A stretch of DNA of 42,570 nucleotides from an uncultured Rhodospirillales bacterium (GCA_903865895.1 CAIPLM010000226.1:1-42570), one strand, 5' to 3'; positions 1-7,656 are shown, numbered from the stretch's first letter. Notes: generated by a model from the letters alone, not told the origin. Numbers and translations: made by a program.

Positions 1-45
1 GTCCATCACGCGAAGCCGAAGGTCCTCAGAATACGGAGCCGGCAT
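1..45 (-). CDS. IS630-family transposase, N-terminal fragment (runs off left edge)
   Basis: Fifteen codons are visible from an ATG at 45-43, reading MPAPYSEDLRLRVMD before the window ends. The pattern P-Y-S-x-D-L-R-x-R-V is what I recognise as the beginning of the helix-turn-helix DNA-binding region of IS630-family transposases. A strong Shine-Dalgarno sequence (GAGGAGG on the minus strand, at about 54-60) precedes the ATG. The DDE catalytic domain lies outside the window. Only the N-terminus supports the call, so a stand-alone helix-turn-helix protein of the same fold remains possible. Confidence 0.55.
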   Translation of the reverse strand, partial: MPAPYSEDLRLRVMD

Positions 46-138
46 AAGGGCTGGCCTCCTCGTCCAGCCCTCAGCTTGAATCAGACCGCCCCGTCGTCAC
101 GCAAGTCACATACGAGTCAACTTCAACCGATAACGCTC
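1..138 (-). mobile_element. Left end of an IS630-type insertion sequence (partial)
   Basis: The first 45 bases encode, on the minus strand, the start of a protein that looks like the N-terminus of IS630-family transposases, and the next 93 bases are non-coding. I place the element end near 138 because IS630 elements insert at a TA and duplicate it. A TA lies at 139-140 (minus strand TA followed by GAGCGTTATCGG), and the coding sequence of the neighbouring dehydrogenase ends there. The opposite end is outside the window, so the terminal inverted repeat cannot be checked. The boundary is inference. Confidence 0.45.
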
Positions 139-1259
139 TAGTAGCCCAGCAGGCTCGCGTAGCGGTCCTGGTGAAAGCCGGTGCTGCCGAAGGTGAGCTC
201 GGCTACCCGCGAGCGTTTGAGGAAGAAGCCGATCTCGTGCTCGTCGGTCATGCCGATGCCGCCATGCATCTGGATCCCCTCTGAGCTGGTCAGGTTGAAC
301 GTCGTGTTGGCCTTGGCCTTGGCCAGGCTGACCAGCGAGGCGGCATCCTCCGCCCCCTCATCGAGCGCCACCAAGGCGGCCAGCACGGCGGAGCGGGTGA
401 CTTCGATTTCCGCGAACATCTGCGCGGCGCGGTGCTTCAGCGCCTGGAAGGAGCCGATGGCGACGCCGAACTGCTTGCGGTCCTTGAGGTATTGCACCGT
501 GCGATCGAAGGCCTCGCAGGAGCTGCCGAGCATTTCGGCGGCGAGGCCGACGCGGGCGCGATCGAGGATGCGTTCGAGCAGGGCGGCACCGCCGCCCACG
601 CTGCCGAGCACCGCGTTGGCGCCAAGCTTCACGCCCGCGAGGGTGACGATGGCGGCGTTGCGGCTATCGACCATGATGCGGCGCTGGATCGAGACGCCCG
701 CCGTCTTGGCCGGCACCAGGAACAGGGTGATCCCGGCATCAGTCTTGGCGGAGACGATCAGCATATCCGCCACGTGGCCGTCGAGCACGAAGCTCTTGCG
801 GCCATCGAGCACGTAGCCGCCGGCCTCGGCGCGCGCGGTGGTGGCGACGTTGCCGGGCGCGTGGTGCGAGCCTTCGTCAGTGGCGAGCGCGGTGATTACG
901 TCGCCGGCGAGCAGGCCGGAGAGATAGGCGGATTTCTGCGTTGTCGTGCCCGCGATATCGAGCGCGCTGGCGCCGATCAGCGCGGTGGAGATCAGCGGGC
1001 TGGGGGCCAGCGTGCGGCCGGCCGCCTCCAGCACCTGGCCGAGACCGACCATGCCGAAGCCGGAGCCGCCGGATTCCTCGGAGACGACGAAGCCGGTCCA
1101 GCCGAGATCGGCCATCTCCTTCCACAGCGCGCGGGAGAAGCCGTCGGCGTCATTGCTGTCGCGCAGCTTGCGCAGCGCCAAAATCGGCGACTTCTCGCGA
1201 AAGAAATCCATCGCCTGGTCACGGACGAGCTGGGCGTCCTCGGAAAGCACTAGGGCCAT
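138..1259 (-). CDS. Acyl-CoA dehydrogenase, probable non-catalytic partner subunit
   Basis: This 373-residue protein has the acyl-CoA dehydrogenase fold. Flavin-binding signatures are visible: the DRKQFG segment around residue 260 and the MHGGIGMTDEHEIGFF segment near 340. I chose the ATG at 1259 because the family N-terminus (MALVLSEDAQLVRDQ) begins there and upstream residues are non-homologous low-complexity sequence. It lies 10 bases after the next dehydrogenase gene and is surely cotranscribed with it. The C-terminal segment that normally carries the catalytic glutamate (EGT motif) reads LTFGSTGFHQ, so the base appears absent. In heteromeric acyl-CoA dehydrogenases such as mycobacterial FadE26-FadE27 one subunit lacks this residue, which is my model here. 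The substrate is unknown; the stop codon abuts an insertion-sequence end. Confidence 0.9.
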   Translation of the reverse strand: MALVLSEDAQLVRDQAMDFFREKSPILALRKLRDSNDADGFSRALWKEMADLGWTGFVVSEESGGSGFGMVGLGQVLEAAGRTLAPSPLISTALIGASALDIAGTTTQKSAYLSGLLAGDVITALATDEGSHHAPGNVATTARAEAGGYVLDGRKSFVLDGHVADMLIVSAKTDAGITLFLVPAKTAGVSIQRRIMVDSRNAAIVTLAGVKLGANAVLGSVGGGAALLERILDRARVGLAAEMLGSSCEAFDRTVQYLKDRKQFGVAIGSFQALKHRAAQMFAEIEVTRSAVLAALVALDEGAEDAASLVSLAKAKANTTFNLTSSEGIQMHGGIGMTDEHEIGFFLKRSRVAELTFGSTGFHQDRYASLLGY

Positions 1260-1269
1260 GACGCGCTCC

Positions 1270-2460
1270 TCAATCCGGCAGGCCAAGCACGCGCTTGGCA
1301 ATGATGTTGAGCTGCACCTCGGAGGTGCCGCCTTCGATGGTGTTGGCCTTGGAGCGCAGCCACTCCCGCGTCCAGCGGATTTCGTCGGGCTTGAAGTCAT
1401 CGCCGTCCCAGCCCATGCCCTGCACGCCCTCGGCGGCGAGGATGGACTCGTAGCGGCGCTTGTTCAGCTCGGTGGCGTAGTATTTGAACATCGCCGACAT
1501 CGGCCCCGGCGGCCGCCCCGCCTCCGCCTCATCGGCGGCGCGCTTGCGGGTGAGCTGGAAGGCGGCGGCATCCATCTGGAAGGTCGCGATATTGGCGCGC
1601 AGCGCGGGATCGGCGATTTTGCCGTCCACCTCGCCGGCATGCAGCTTGGCGACATCCTGCATTGGCATGTCCGCCCGCTGCGATTGCCGCGCGCCGATGC
1701 CGCCGATCGACTTGCGCTCATGCTCGAGCAGGCGCTTGGCGATGGTCCAGCCCTTGTTCATTTCGCCGAGCAGGTTCTCTTTCGGCACCTGCACATTCTC
1801 GATGAAGGTCTCGCAGAACACCGAGGCGCCGCTGATGAGGCGGATCGGCCGCGGCCGCACGCCGGGCTGCGCCATTTCGATCAGCAGGAAGCTGATGCCC
1901 TCGTGCTTCTTGGCCGTGGGGTCGGTGCGCACCAGGCAGAAGATCTTGTCGGCGTAATGGGCGTTGGAGGTCCAGATCTTATGGGCGTTGACCAGGAAGT
2001 GGTCGCCTTGCAGCACGGCGCGGGATTGCAGCCCGGCGAGGTCTGACCCGGCGCCCGGCTCGGAATAGCCCTGGCACCAGCGGATTTCGCCCTTGATGAT
2101 CGCCGGCAGATGCTCCTGCTTCTGCGCCTCGGTGCCGTATTCGATCAGCACCGGGGCCAGCATGGTCTGGCCCATGCCCTGCAACGGGGCGCGGCAGCCG
2201 AGCGCGTTCATCTCCTCGGCGAGGATTTCCGCCTGTTCGAGCGACAGCCCGCCGCCGCCGTATTGTTTGGGGCAGGTCGGCAGGGTCCAGCCCTTGGCGG
2301 CCATGCGGTCCATCCACAGCTTCTGCTCGGGGAATTTCCAGGTGGGGTTGCGGCCGCCCCAGACCGTCTCGTCCGCCGGCGCCGGTGTGCGCATGATCGG
2401 CGGGCAGTTTTCTTCCAGCCAGGCCCGCGTCTCGGCACGGAACGTCGCCAGGGATGCCAT
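1270..2460 (-). CDS. Acyl-CoA dehydrogenase, probable catalytic partner subunit
   Basis: This 396-residue FAD-dependent acyl-CoA dehydrogenase would introduce a 2,3-double bond into an acyl-CoA and pass electrons to electron-transfer flavoprotein. Visible signatures are the N-terminal helical domain beginning MASLATFRAETRAWLEE, the WCQGYSEPGAGSDLA segment (family motif for flavin and substrate contact) and a C-terminal IEGGTSEVQ, whose glutamate is the expected catalytic base. The start at 2460 is supported by GGAGG about seven bases upstream. The second dehydrogenase follows after ten bases, so the two form a two-gene operon and probably a heteromer. The promoter must lie in the 116-base gap shared with the divergent PLP-enzyme gene. 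Substrate specificity cannot be read from the sequence. Confidence 0.93.
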   Translation of the reverse strand: MASLATFRAETRAWLEENCPPIMRTPAPADETVWGGRNPTWKFPEQKLWMDRMAAKGWTLPTCPKQYGGGGLSLEQAEILAEEMNALGCRAPLQGMGQTMLAPVLIEYGTEAQKQEHLPAIIKGEIRWCQGYSEPGAGSDLAGLQSRAVLQGDHFLVNAHKIWTSNAHYADKIFCLVRTDPTAKKHEGISFLLIEMAQPGVRPRPIRLISGASVFCETFIENVQVPKENLLGEMNKGWTIAKRLLEHERKSIGGIGARQSQRADMPMQDVAKLHAGEVDGKIADPALRANIATFQMDAAAFQLTRKRAADEAEAGRPPGPMSAMFKYYATELNKRRYESILAAEGVQGMGWDGDDFKPDEIRWTREWLRSKANTIEGGTSEVQLNIIAKRVLGLPD

Positions 2461-2576
2461 TATGTTTCCTCCTTCAATGGGGCCGGACGGGCGCGTCATG
2501 CCGGTCCGGTTGTCCTCCGGGCAAAAATCTAGGACCGTGCGGAAGGAAACACCAGACGTTAACCGGAAGCACCACA

Positions 2577-3707
2577 ATGACCGAAGCGATGCCCTGCCAG
2601 CGCGCGTTGTTCGAGATCCCCGAGCATCTCGCCTATCTCAACGCCGCCGCCTATGTGCCGTTGCCCAAGGCGGTGCGCGCGGCGGGGGAGCAGGGGGTGC
2701 TGACCAAGAGCCATCCCTGGAACATGGGGCGCGAGTTGGGCAATGCGCAGTCCGAGCGGGCGCGCAGTGCCGCCGCGCGGTTGCTTGGTGTCTCCGCCGA
2801 CGATATCGCGATCACCGGGGCGGTGAGCTACGGCATCGCCACCGCGGCGCGGAACCTGCGCATCACGCCTGGCAGCCGGGTGCTGATGATCGAGGGGGAG
2901 TTTCCCTCGCTGGCGCTGGTATGGCCGGAACTGGCCGCCGCGGCCGGCGCGGTTGTGGAGGTGGTGCCCCGCCCGGCCGATCATGACTGGACGGCGGCGC
3001 TGCTGGCGGCGATCGAGCGGCCGGGGGCGCCGCCGGTCGGGCTCGCCGCGCTGACGCCGACGCATTGGAGCGATGGTGCGGTGATCGATCTGGTGGCGGT
3101 GACGGCGGCGCTGCACCGCCAGGGCAGCCGCATCGTGATCGATGCCACTCAGTCCACCGGCGTGCTGCATCTCGATATCGCCACGCTGAAGCCGGATTTC
3201 ATGGCTTTCCCCACCTATAAGTGGGTGCTCGGGCCATACAGCCTCGCTTTCCTCTACGTGGCGCCCGAGCACCAGGGCGGCAGGCCGCTGGAGGATCATG
3301 GGCCGGCGCGCAGCGGCGCCGACTACATCCCGACCGCGCGGCGCTTCGATCGTGGCGAGCGCAATGACCCGATCGGGCTGCCGATGGCTGCTGTGGGGTT
3401 GGAGCAGGTGCTGGAGTGGGATCGTGCCGCGTTGCAGGCCCGGCTGCGCGGCCTGACGGATGCGCTGGCCGAGGAGGTTTCTGGGATGCAGGGGCTGTCG
3501 ATCCTGCCCCGCGCGCTGCGGGCGCCGCATGTGCTGGGCGTGCGCTTCGCTGGCGGCATGCCGGCGGGGCTGGTGGAGCGGCTGATGGCGCGTGACGTGC
3601 ACGTGGCGGATCGCCAGGGCGTGCTGCGGGTCAGCCCGCATGTCTATAACGATCTGCCGGACGTCGCCCGCTTTGGTGCGGCGCTGCGGGCGGAGTTGGG
3701 GGGCTGA
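2577..3707 (+). CDS. Class V aminotransferase-fold PLP-dependent enzyme
   Basis: This 376-residue protein has the class V aminotransferase/cysteine desulfurase fold. Lys215 in the PTYKWVLGP segment is the likely Schiff-base lysine, and the preceding VIDATQSTG segment supplies the aspartate that contacts the pyridine nitrogen. No catalytic cysteine loop typical of IscS/SufS is evident, so an isopenicillin-N-epimerase-like or kynureninase-like aminotransfer, lyase or epimerase activity is more likely than desulfurase. The start at 2577 gives the family N-terminus (LFEIPEHLAYLNAAAYVPLP); an in-frame start further upstream would overlap the divergent gene. It is transcribed alone, divergently from the dehydrogenase pair. 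The reaction is not identifiable. Confidence 0.88.
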   Translation: MTEAMPCQRALFEIPEHLAYLNAAAYVPLPKAVRAAGEQGVLTKSHPWNMGRELGNAQSERARSAAARLLGVSADDIAITGAVSYGIATAARNLRITPGSRVLMIEGEFPSLALVWPELAAAAGAVVEVVPRPADHDWTAALLAAIERPGAPPVGLAALTPTHWSDGAVIDLVAVTAALHRQGSRIVIDATQSTGVLHLDIATLKPDFMAFPTYKWVLGPYSLAFLYVAPEHQGGRPLEDHGPARSGADYIPTARRFDRGERNDPIGLPMAAVGLEQVLEWDRAALQARLRGLTDALAEEVSGMQGLSILPRALRAPHVLGVRFAGGMPAGLVERLMARDVHVADRQGVLRVSPHVYNDLPDVARFGAALRAELGG

Positions 3708-3775
3708 GGCTGCTTGCCGGGCGAGGGCGGGGACAGTAACCTTGGCGCAGGTGATCTCGAGCACAGGAGGGCTGC

Positions 3776-3829
3776 ATGGTTGCATATGATCCGCATCATC
3801 CGCGCGGCCCTGGAGCGGCCCCGCGGTAA
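3776..3829 (+). CDS. Candidate leader peptide upstream of the ABC-F gene (17 aa)
   Basis: An AGGAGG at 3765-3770 sits five bases before an ATG that opens an 18-codon frame reading MVAYDPHHPRGPGAAPR and ending in TAA at 3827-3829. The stop codon lies exactly in the loop of a 9-bp all-GC hairpin (3818-3842), so a ribosome on the last codons would occupy the 5' arm of that stem. The peptide has four prolines. Leader peptides of this size control some ABC-F resistance genes by attenuation; that this one does so is inference. A second in-frame-independent ATG at 3786 opens a 23-codon frame without a good ribosome binding site. Confidence 0.4.
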   Translation: MVAYDPHHPRGPGAAPR

Positions 3830-3842
3830 GAAGCCGCGGGGC
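3818..3842 (+). promoter_or_regulatory. GC hairpin overlapping the leader-ORF stop codon
   Basis: GCCCCGCGG (3818-3826) and CCGCGGGGC (3834-3842) pair perfectly around a seven-base loop, TAAGAAG, that contains the leader stop codon. No run of T follows, so it is not a canonical intrinsic terminator. GGGCGG at 3839-3844 could instead pair with CCGCCC at 3870-3875, giving a mutually exclusive structure. Confidence 0.5.
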
Positions 3843-3887
3843 GGGTATTTGGCCTGACCAAGCCTGGTTCCGCCCTGATGGCGCCGT

Positions 3888-3910
3888 GCGCGACGCATCT
3901 TTTGTCGCGC
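3888..3910 (+). promoter_or_regulatory. Second hairpin in the ABC-F 5' region
   Basis: GCGCGAC (3888-3894) pairs with GTCGCGC (3904-3910) around a nine-base, T-rich loop. It lies between the leader ORF and the ABC-F start at 3972. It may be part of an attenuator or a simple untranslated-region stem; there is no T tract after it. Confidence 0.4.
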
Positions 3911-3971
3911 CGTTCAGCCCTTGTACTGAGTGAATGCGGCCGCGTGCCGCCATCGTCAAAGAGTTGTGCCC

Positions 3972-5480
3972 ATGGGTACCATCAGTCTGCGCCGCGTCGC
4001 CGTGCGCACGCCGCATCCGTTGTTTGCCGACCTCAACACCGTCATCGGCCCGGGCGACCGGGTTGGTCTGATCGCCGGGAATGGCGGGGGGAAGACCACG
4101 CTGTTGCGCTGCCTCGCCGGGATCACCGAGCCGGGGGAGGGGGAGATCGTGCGCTCGCGCGGCCTGCGGGTCGCTTATGTGGAGCAGGACATGCCGCCGA
4201 ACCTGCTAGGGCTGCCGATGGCCGAGGCGATCCGCCGCGCTTTGCCGCCGGTGGAGCGGGAGGCGCAGGCTTGGCGCGTTGACGTGATGCTCGATTCGTT
4301 TGCCGCGCCCGCCGAGTTGCATGACCGGGTGGTTGGCGAGCTCAGCGGCGGCTGGCAGCGGCTGGCGTTGATTGCGCGGGCCTGGGTGACCGAGCCTGAT
4401 CTGCTGCTGCTCGACGAGCCGACCAACCATCTCGACCTCGCCAAGATCCAGCTGCTGGAGCGCTGGATCACCCAGGAGGCCGGCGATACGCCGATGGTGA
4501 TTGCGAGCCATGACCGGGCGTTCCTGGATGCGACGACGACGCGCACGCTGTTCCTGCGCCCTTCGTCGTGCCCGGCCTATGCCCATCCCTACACGAAGGC
4601 GCGGGCGCTGCTGGCGGATGACGATGCGGCGCTGGAGCGCAAGCTCGCCAAGGACGGCAAGGAGGTCGATCGCCTCCGCCGCAATGCCGCCGAGTTGAAG
4701 AATGTCGGGGTCAACAGCGGCAGCGATCTTTTGCAGAAGAAGGCGATGTATCTCACCAAGCGGGCCGACTCGCTGGAGCAGACGTTGAAGCCGGCGCATG
4801 CGGAGAAGGCCGGCGACATCAGGCTAGCCAATCGGGGCACCCATGCCAAGGTGATGCTGGCGCTGGCGGAGGTGAAGGTGGCGGCGCCCGATGGCACGGC
4901 GCTGTTCACGGTGAAGAAGTTCGACCTGTTCCAGGGCGACCGCGTGGTGCTGCTCGGGCGCAACGGGGTGGGCAAGTCGGTGTTCGTGCGGATGCTGCTG
5001 AAGGCGATGAGCGGGGGGGAGGTGGCGGGCATACGGGCCAGCCCCTCGATCGTGCTGGGCTATGCGGATCAGCTGATGTCCCATCTGCCGGAGCGGGAGA
5101 CGCCGCATGGGTATATCGCGGGCACGTTCCGGCCGGGCGACCAGCGGGCGACCGCGCTGCTGGCGGGGGCCGGGTTCAGCGTGGATATGCAGCGGCGGCC
5201 GATTGCCCAGATGTCACCGGGGCAGAAGGCCAGGCTCGGGCTGCTGGCGCTGCGGTTGATCGAGCCGAATCTCTATTTGCTGGACGAGCCGACCAACCAT
5301 GTCGACATCGCCGGGCAGGAGCGGCTGGAGGCTGAGATTCTTGCCCACGCGCCAAGCTGCGTGCTGGTCTCGCATGATCGCAGCTTCGTCGCCGCGGTGG
5401 CGACCCGGTTCCTGCTGATCGATCGCGGGCGGATCGAGGAGGTCGAGGGGCCGGAGCGGTTCTACAAGTCCTTGGGATAG
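3972..5480 (+). CDS. ABC-F family ATPase (ribosome-associated translation factor type)
   Basis: This 502-residue protein has two ABC ATPase domains in tandem and no membrane segments, the hallmark of ABC-F proteins, which bind the ribosomal E site to relieve stalling or antibiotic inhibition. Domain 1 has Walker A GNGGGKTT (residues 36-43), signature LSGGW and Walker B LLLLDEPTNHLD. Domain 2 has Walker A GRNGVGKS, signature MSPGQKARL and LYLLDEPTNHVD. A charged linker of about 80 residues (roughly 210-290) corresponds to the P-site tRNA interaction motif region. Signature 2 reads SPGQ rather than SGGQ, which occurs in the family. I cannot assign it to EttA, Uup or a resistance subgroup. The ATG at 3972 is chosen over an upstream GTG because the first beta strand starts there. 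The 5' region holds a leader ORF and two hairpins. Confidence 0.93.
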   Translation: MGTISLRRVAVRTPHPLFADLNTVIGPGDRVGLIAGNGGGKTTLLRCLAGITEPGEGEIVRSRGLRVAYVEQDMPPNLLGLPMAEAIRRALPPVEREAQAWRVDVMLDSFAAPAELHDRVVGELSGGWQRLALIARAWVTEPDLLLLDEPTNHLDLAKIQLLERWITQEAGDTPMVIASHDRAFLDATTTRTLFLRPSSCPAYAHPYTKARALLADDDAALERKLAKDGKEVDRLRRNAAELKNVGVNSGSDLLQKKAMYLTKRADSLEQTLKPAHAEKAGDIRLANRGTHAKVMLALAEVKVAAPDGTALFTVKKFDLFQGDRVVLLGRNGVGKSVFVRMLLKAMSGGEVAGIRASPSIVLGYADQLMSHLPERETPHGYIAGTFRPGDQRATALLAGAGFSVDMQRRPIAQMSPGQKARLGLLALRLIEPNLYLLDEPTNHVDIAGQERLEAEILAHAPSCVLVSHDRSFVAAVATRFLLIDRGRIEEVEGPERFYKSLG

Positions 5481-5498
5481 GACCGCTCCGGCGACGCC

Positions 5499-6215
5499 TC
5501 ACATCGCGGCGAACTGGCGCTCGACCGCCTTGTGATCGGTTTTCCAGGCGGCATAGACCTGCTGGGCCATGGCGTCGGGGAAGATGTCTTCGTCGCCGGC
5601 CTCAATGCCGGCCAGGATCGCGTGCGCAACGTCGGCGGGGCTGGTCTTGGCGATGTCCAGCGCCGCGGCCATGTCGGTGTCCACCGGGCCGGGGAAGACC
5701 CCGTGCACCGCGATGCCGCTCACGGCCAGGCTGCCCCGCAGCGACTGGGTTACCGACCAGAGCGCGGCCTTGGAGGCGTTGTAGCCGGCGAGACCGGGCA
5801 TGCTGGCGAGCGCGACGACGCTGAGCAGATTGACCATGGCGCCGCCGCCGTTGGATGTCAGCACCGGCGTGAATGCGCGGGCCATTGCCAGGGTGCCGTA
5901 GAGGTTGACGGCGAAGTCACGCTCGAAAGCGGCGTCGAGCACATTGCCGAAGCCGAGCGCGCCGGCGTTGTTGATGAGCAGGCTGACATCGGTGGCGGCG
6001 GCCGCGGCGGCGGCGACATGATCGGGGTTGGTGACGTCCAGCGCCAGCGGGAGGACGCGATCGGGGGCGAGCGCGACCGTGGCGGCAAGCGTCGCCGGGT
6101 CTCGGGCGCCGGCGTAGACGCGGGCGGCGCCGGCATCGAGCAGCGCGGCGACGATGGATTTGCCAAGCCCGCGATTGGCGCCGGTGACGAGGGCGGTGGT
6201 GTTCCGGATGTTCAT
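5499..6215 (-). CDS. SDR-family oxidoreductase
   Basis: This 238-residue classical short-chain dehydrogenase/reductase has the cofactor motif TGANRGLG near residue 11, NNAG near 85 and the catalytic YNASK segment near 150. All catalytic elements are present, so it should be an active NAD(P)-dependent alcohol dehydrogenase or ketoreductase; the substrate is unknown. The start at 6215 follows AGGGACCTGAC and begins the Rossmann fold directly. It is transcribed divergently from the LysR gene with a 119-base shared region, the usual arrangement for a LysR target, so control by that regulator is likely. It is convergent with the ABC-F gene, 18 bases apart. Confidence 0.92.
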   Translation of the reverse strand: MNIRNTTALVTGANRGLGKSIVAALLDAGAARVYAGARDPATLAATVALAPDRVLPLALDVTNPDHVAAAAAAATDVSLLINNAGALGFGNVLDAAFERDFAVNLYGTLAMARAFTPVLTSNGGGAMVNLLSVVALASMPGLAGYNASKAALWSVTQSLRGSLAVSGIAVHGVFPGPVDTDMAAALDIAKTSPADVAHAILAGIEAGDEDIFPDAMAQQVYAAWKTDHKAVERQFAAM

Positions 6216-6300
6216 GTCAGGTCCCTTCAAGTGCGAGCGGCTGAGGTGCCGCATCGGGTGGCGGATAGATGCCGTATTTGCACGCATGGGATAACGGGCA

Positions 6301-6328
6301 TTGATTGGACAGGATTCATTCATATTAT
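6301..6328 (+). promoter_or_regulatory. Candidate promoter of the LysR gene
   Basis: TTGATT (6301-6306) and TATTAT (6323-6328) are separated by 16 bases and resemble sigma-70 -35 and -10 boxes. Transcription would begin at about 6335, which is the A of the LysR start codon, and no Shine-Dalgarno sequence is visible. The mRNA may therefore be leaderless. Confidence 0.45.
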
Positions 6329-6339
6329 GGATGAATGAA
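6315..6339. promoter_or_regulatory. 9-bp inverted repeat over the LysR start, candidate operator
   Basis: TTCATTCAT (6315-6323) and ATGAATGAA (6331-6339) form a perfect inverted repeat around seven bases. It covers the candidate -10 box and the LysR start codon, so a dimer bound here would block transcription of the regulator gene. LysR-type sites are dyads containing T-N11-A, which this fits. Autorepression is the natural reading. Confidence 0.5.
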
Positions 6340-7249
6340 CGATCTCCTCGCCCTGTTCCGCAGTTTTGTCCGGGTTGTCGAAGCCGGCTCCTTCACCGCC
6401 GTGGCGGCCGATCTCGGGAGTTCGCAGCCAACGGTATCGCGGCAGATTGCCGCGTTGGAAGCGCATCTGGGGTGCCAGTTGTTCCATCGCAGCACACGCG
6501 CCTTGACGCTCACCGATGATGGAAGCGTGCTGTATGGGCATGCTACCGCGGCCCTTGATGCGGCCTCGATTGCCGAGCGCTCGGTCGGGCGTTTGCGCGG
6601 GAGGCCGAGCGGGGTGTTGCGTCTGAGCTGCGCTGTCGTCCTGGGGCGGCTGCATATCCTGCCGCGGCTCGCGGAGCTGATGGCGCAATACCCGGATCTG
6701 ACGCTGGATCTGCGGCTGAACGATGCATTCGCCGACCTGGTGGAGGAGGGGATCGATCTGGCGATCCGTGTCGGCGACGTGACGGAGCCCGGCCTGGTGG
6801 CGCGGCGGATCGGCACGACGCGACGGGTGGTGGCGGCGACGCCCGGCTACCTCGCGCGGGCCGGGATTCCCCGCAGCCCGGCGGACCTCGCGGCGCATGA
6901 TTGCATTGTCTATGACCGCCTCGCGAGCGGAGCCAATTGGTCATTCATCTCGCCGGCCGGGCCATTGAGCGTGCCGGTGCGTGGGCGCCTCCACGTCAAC
7001 AGCACGGAGGCGGTGCGGGAGGCGATTCTCTGCGGTCTTGGCATCGGTTATGTGCCGACGTGGCATTTCGTGGATGGGGAATTCGCGTCGGGGAAGCTGG
7101 TGCCGCTGCTGGAGGCCTGGCAACCGAAGCCGCAGCCGATCAGCGGGGTCTATCCGTCGCGGCGGCACTTGGCGCCGAAGGTGCGCGTGGCGTTGGATTT
7201 CTTCGCGGCGGCTTTTGCGGCCGATCCGCAGCTTCGCATCGCGGCTTGA
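6335..7249 (+). CDS. LysR-family transcriptional regulator
   Basis: This 304-residue protein has an N-terminal winged helix-turn-helix (residues about 1-60, with SFTAVAADLGSSQPTVSRQIAALEAHLG) followed by a LysR substrate-binding domain (about 88-295). The DNA-binding segment is canonical for the family. The effector is unknown. It sits divergently from an SDR gene that it probably controls. The start at 6335 is the second of two close ATGs; the one at 6331 is out of frame. An inverted repeat and a candidate promoter overlap the start, suggesting autoregulation and a leaderless message. Confidence 0.93.
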   Translation: MNDLLALFRSFVRVVEAGSFTAVAADLGSSQPTVSRQIAALEAHLGCQLFHRSTRALTLTDDGSVLYGHATAALDAASIAERSVGRLRGRPSGVLRLSCAVVLGRLHILPRLAELMAQYPDLTLDLRLNDAFADLVEEGIDLAIRVGDVTEPGLVARRIGTTRRVVAATPGYLARAGIPRSPADLAAHDCIVYDRLASGANWSFISPAGPLSVPVRGRLHVNSTEAVREAILCGLGIGYVPTWHFVDGEFASGKLVPLLEAWQPKPQPISGVYPSRRHLAPKVRVALDFFAAAFAADPQLRIAA

Positions 7250-7256
7250 CCGGGGG

Positions 7257-7622
7257 CTAGGTCCGCTGCTTGCGGTAGGAGTTCTTCACCACGATTTTGG
7301 CGCCGCGGAAGGTGAAGACGTCGCAGCCGGTCACCTCGATGCGGCTGCCGTTGGGGCTTGTGCCGGTGAAGGTCCATTCGCTGAGGCCGCGGTCGCCGGA
7401 GATGAAGTGGACGGGGTTGTTCCAGCGCGCGTCCGGGATCGCCTGCCACACCGCTGCGTAGCTGGCGCGCACCGCGTCGCGGCCGGTGTAGCGGGTGCCG
7501 CAGGCGTCTGGCCCGGCGGAGGACTCGAAGACGCAATCTTCGGACATGAAGCTCATGAGGGCGTCCACATCATGGGCATTCCAGGCGGCGGCGAAGGCTT
7601 CGAGGAGGGCGATGGTCATCAT
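7257..7622 (-). CDS. SnoaL/NTF2-like domain protein
   Basis: This 121-residue single-domain protein has the cone-shaped alpha+beta fold of the SnoaL/nuclear-transport-factor-2 superfamily. The pattern ALLEAFAAAWNAHDVDALMSFMSEDCVFE at the N-terminus, then GRDAVRASYAAVWQAIPDARW and a final beta meander, is typical. Members act as small hydrolases, isomerases or cyclases or bind ligands; no specific activity can be inferred. There are two adjacent ATGs at 7622 and 7619. It is convergent with the LysR gene, seven bases apart, and is divergent from rpmJ. Confidence 0.85.
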   Translation of the reverse strand: MMTIALLEAFAAAWNAHDVDALMSFMSEDCVFESSAGPDACGTRYTGRDAVRASYAAVWQAIPDARWNNPVHFISGDRGLSEWTFTGTSPNGSRIEVTGCDVFTFRGAKIVVKNSYRKQRT

Positions 7623-7656
7623 GGCGGTTTTCCCGGTGGTTGGAGGCTTGATCGGC

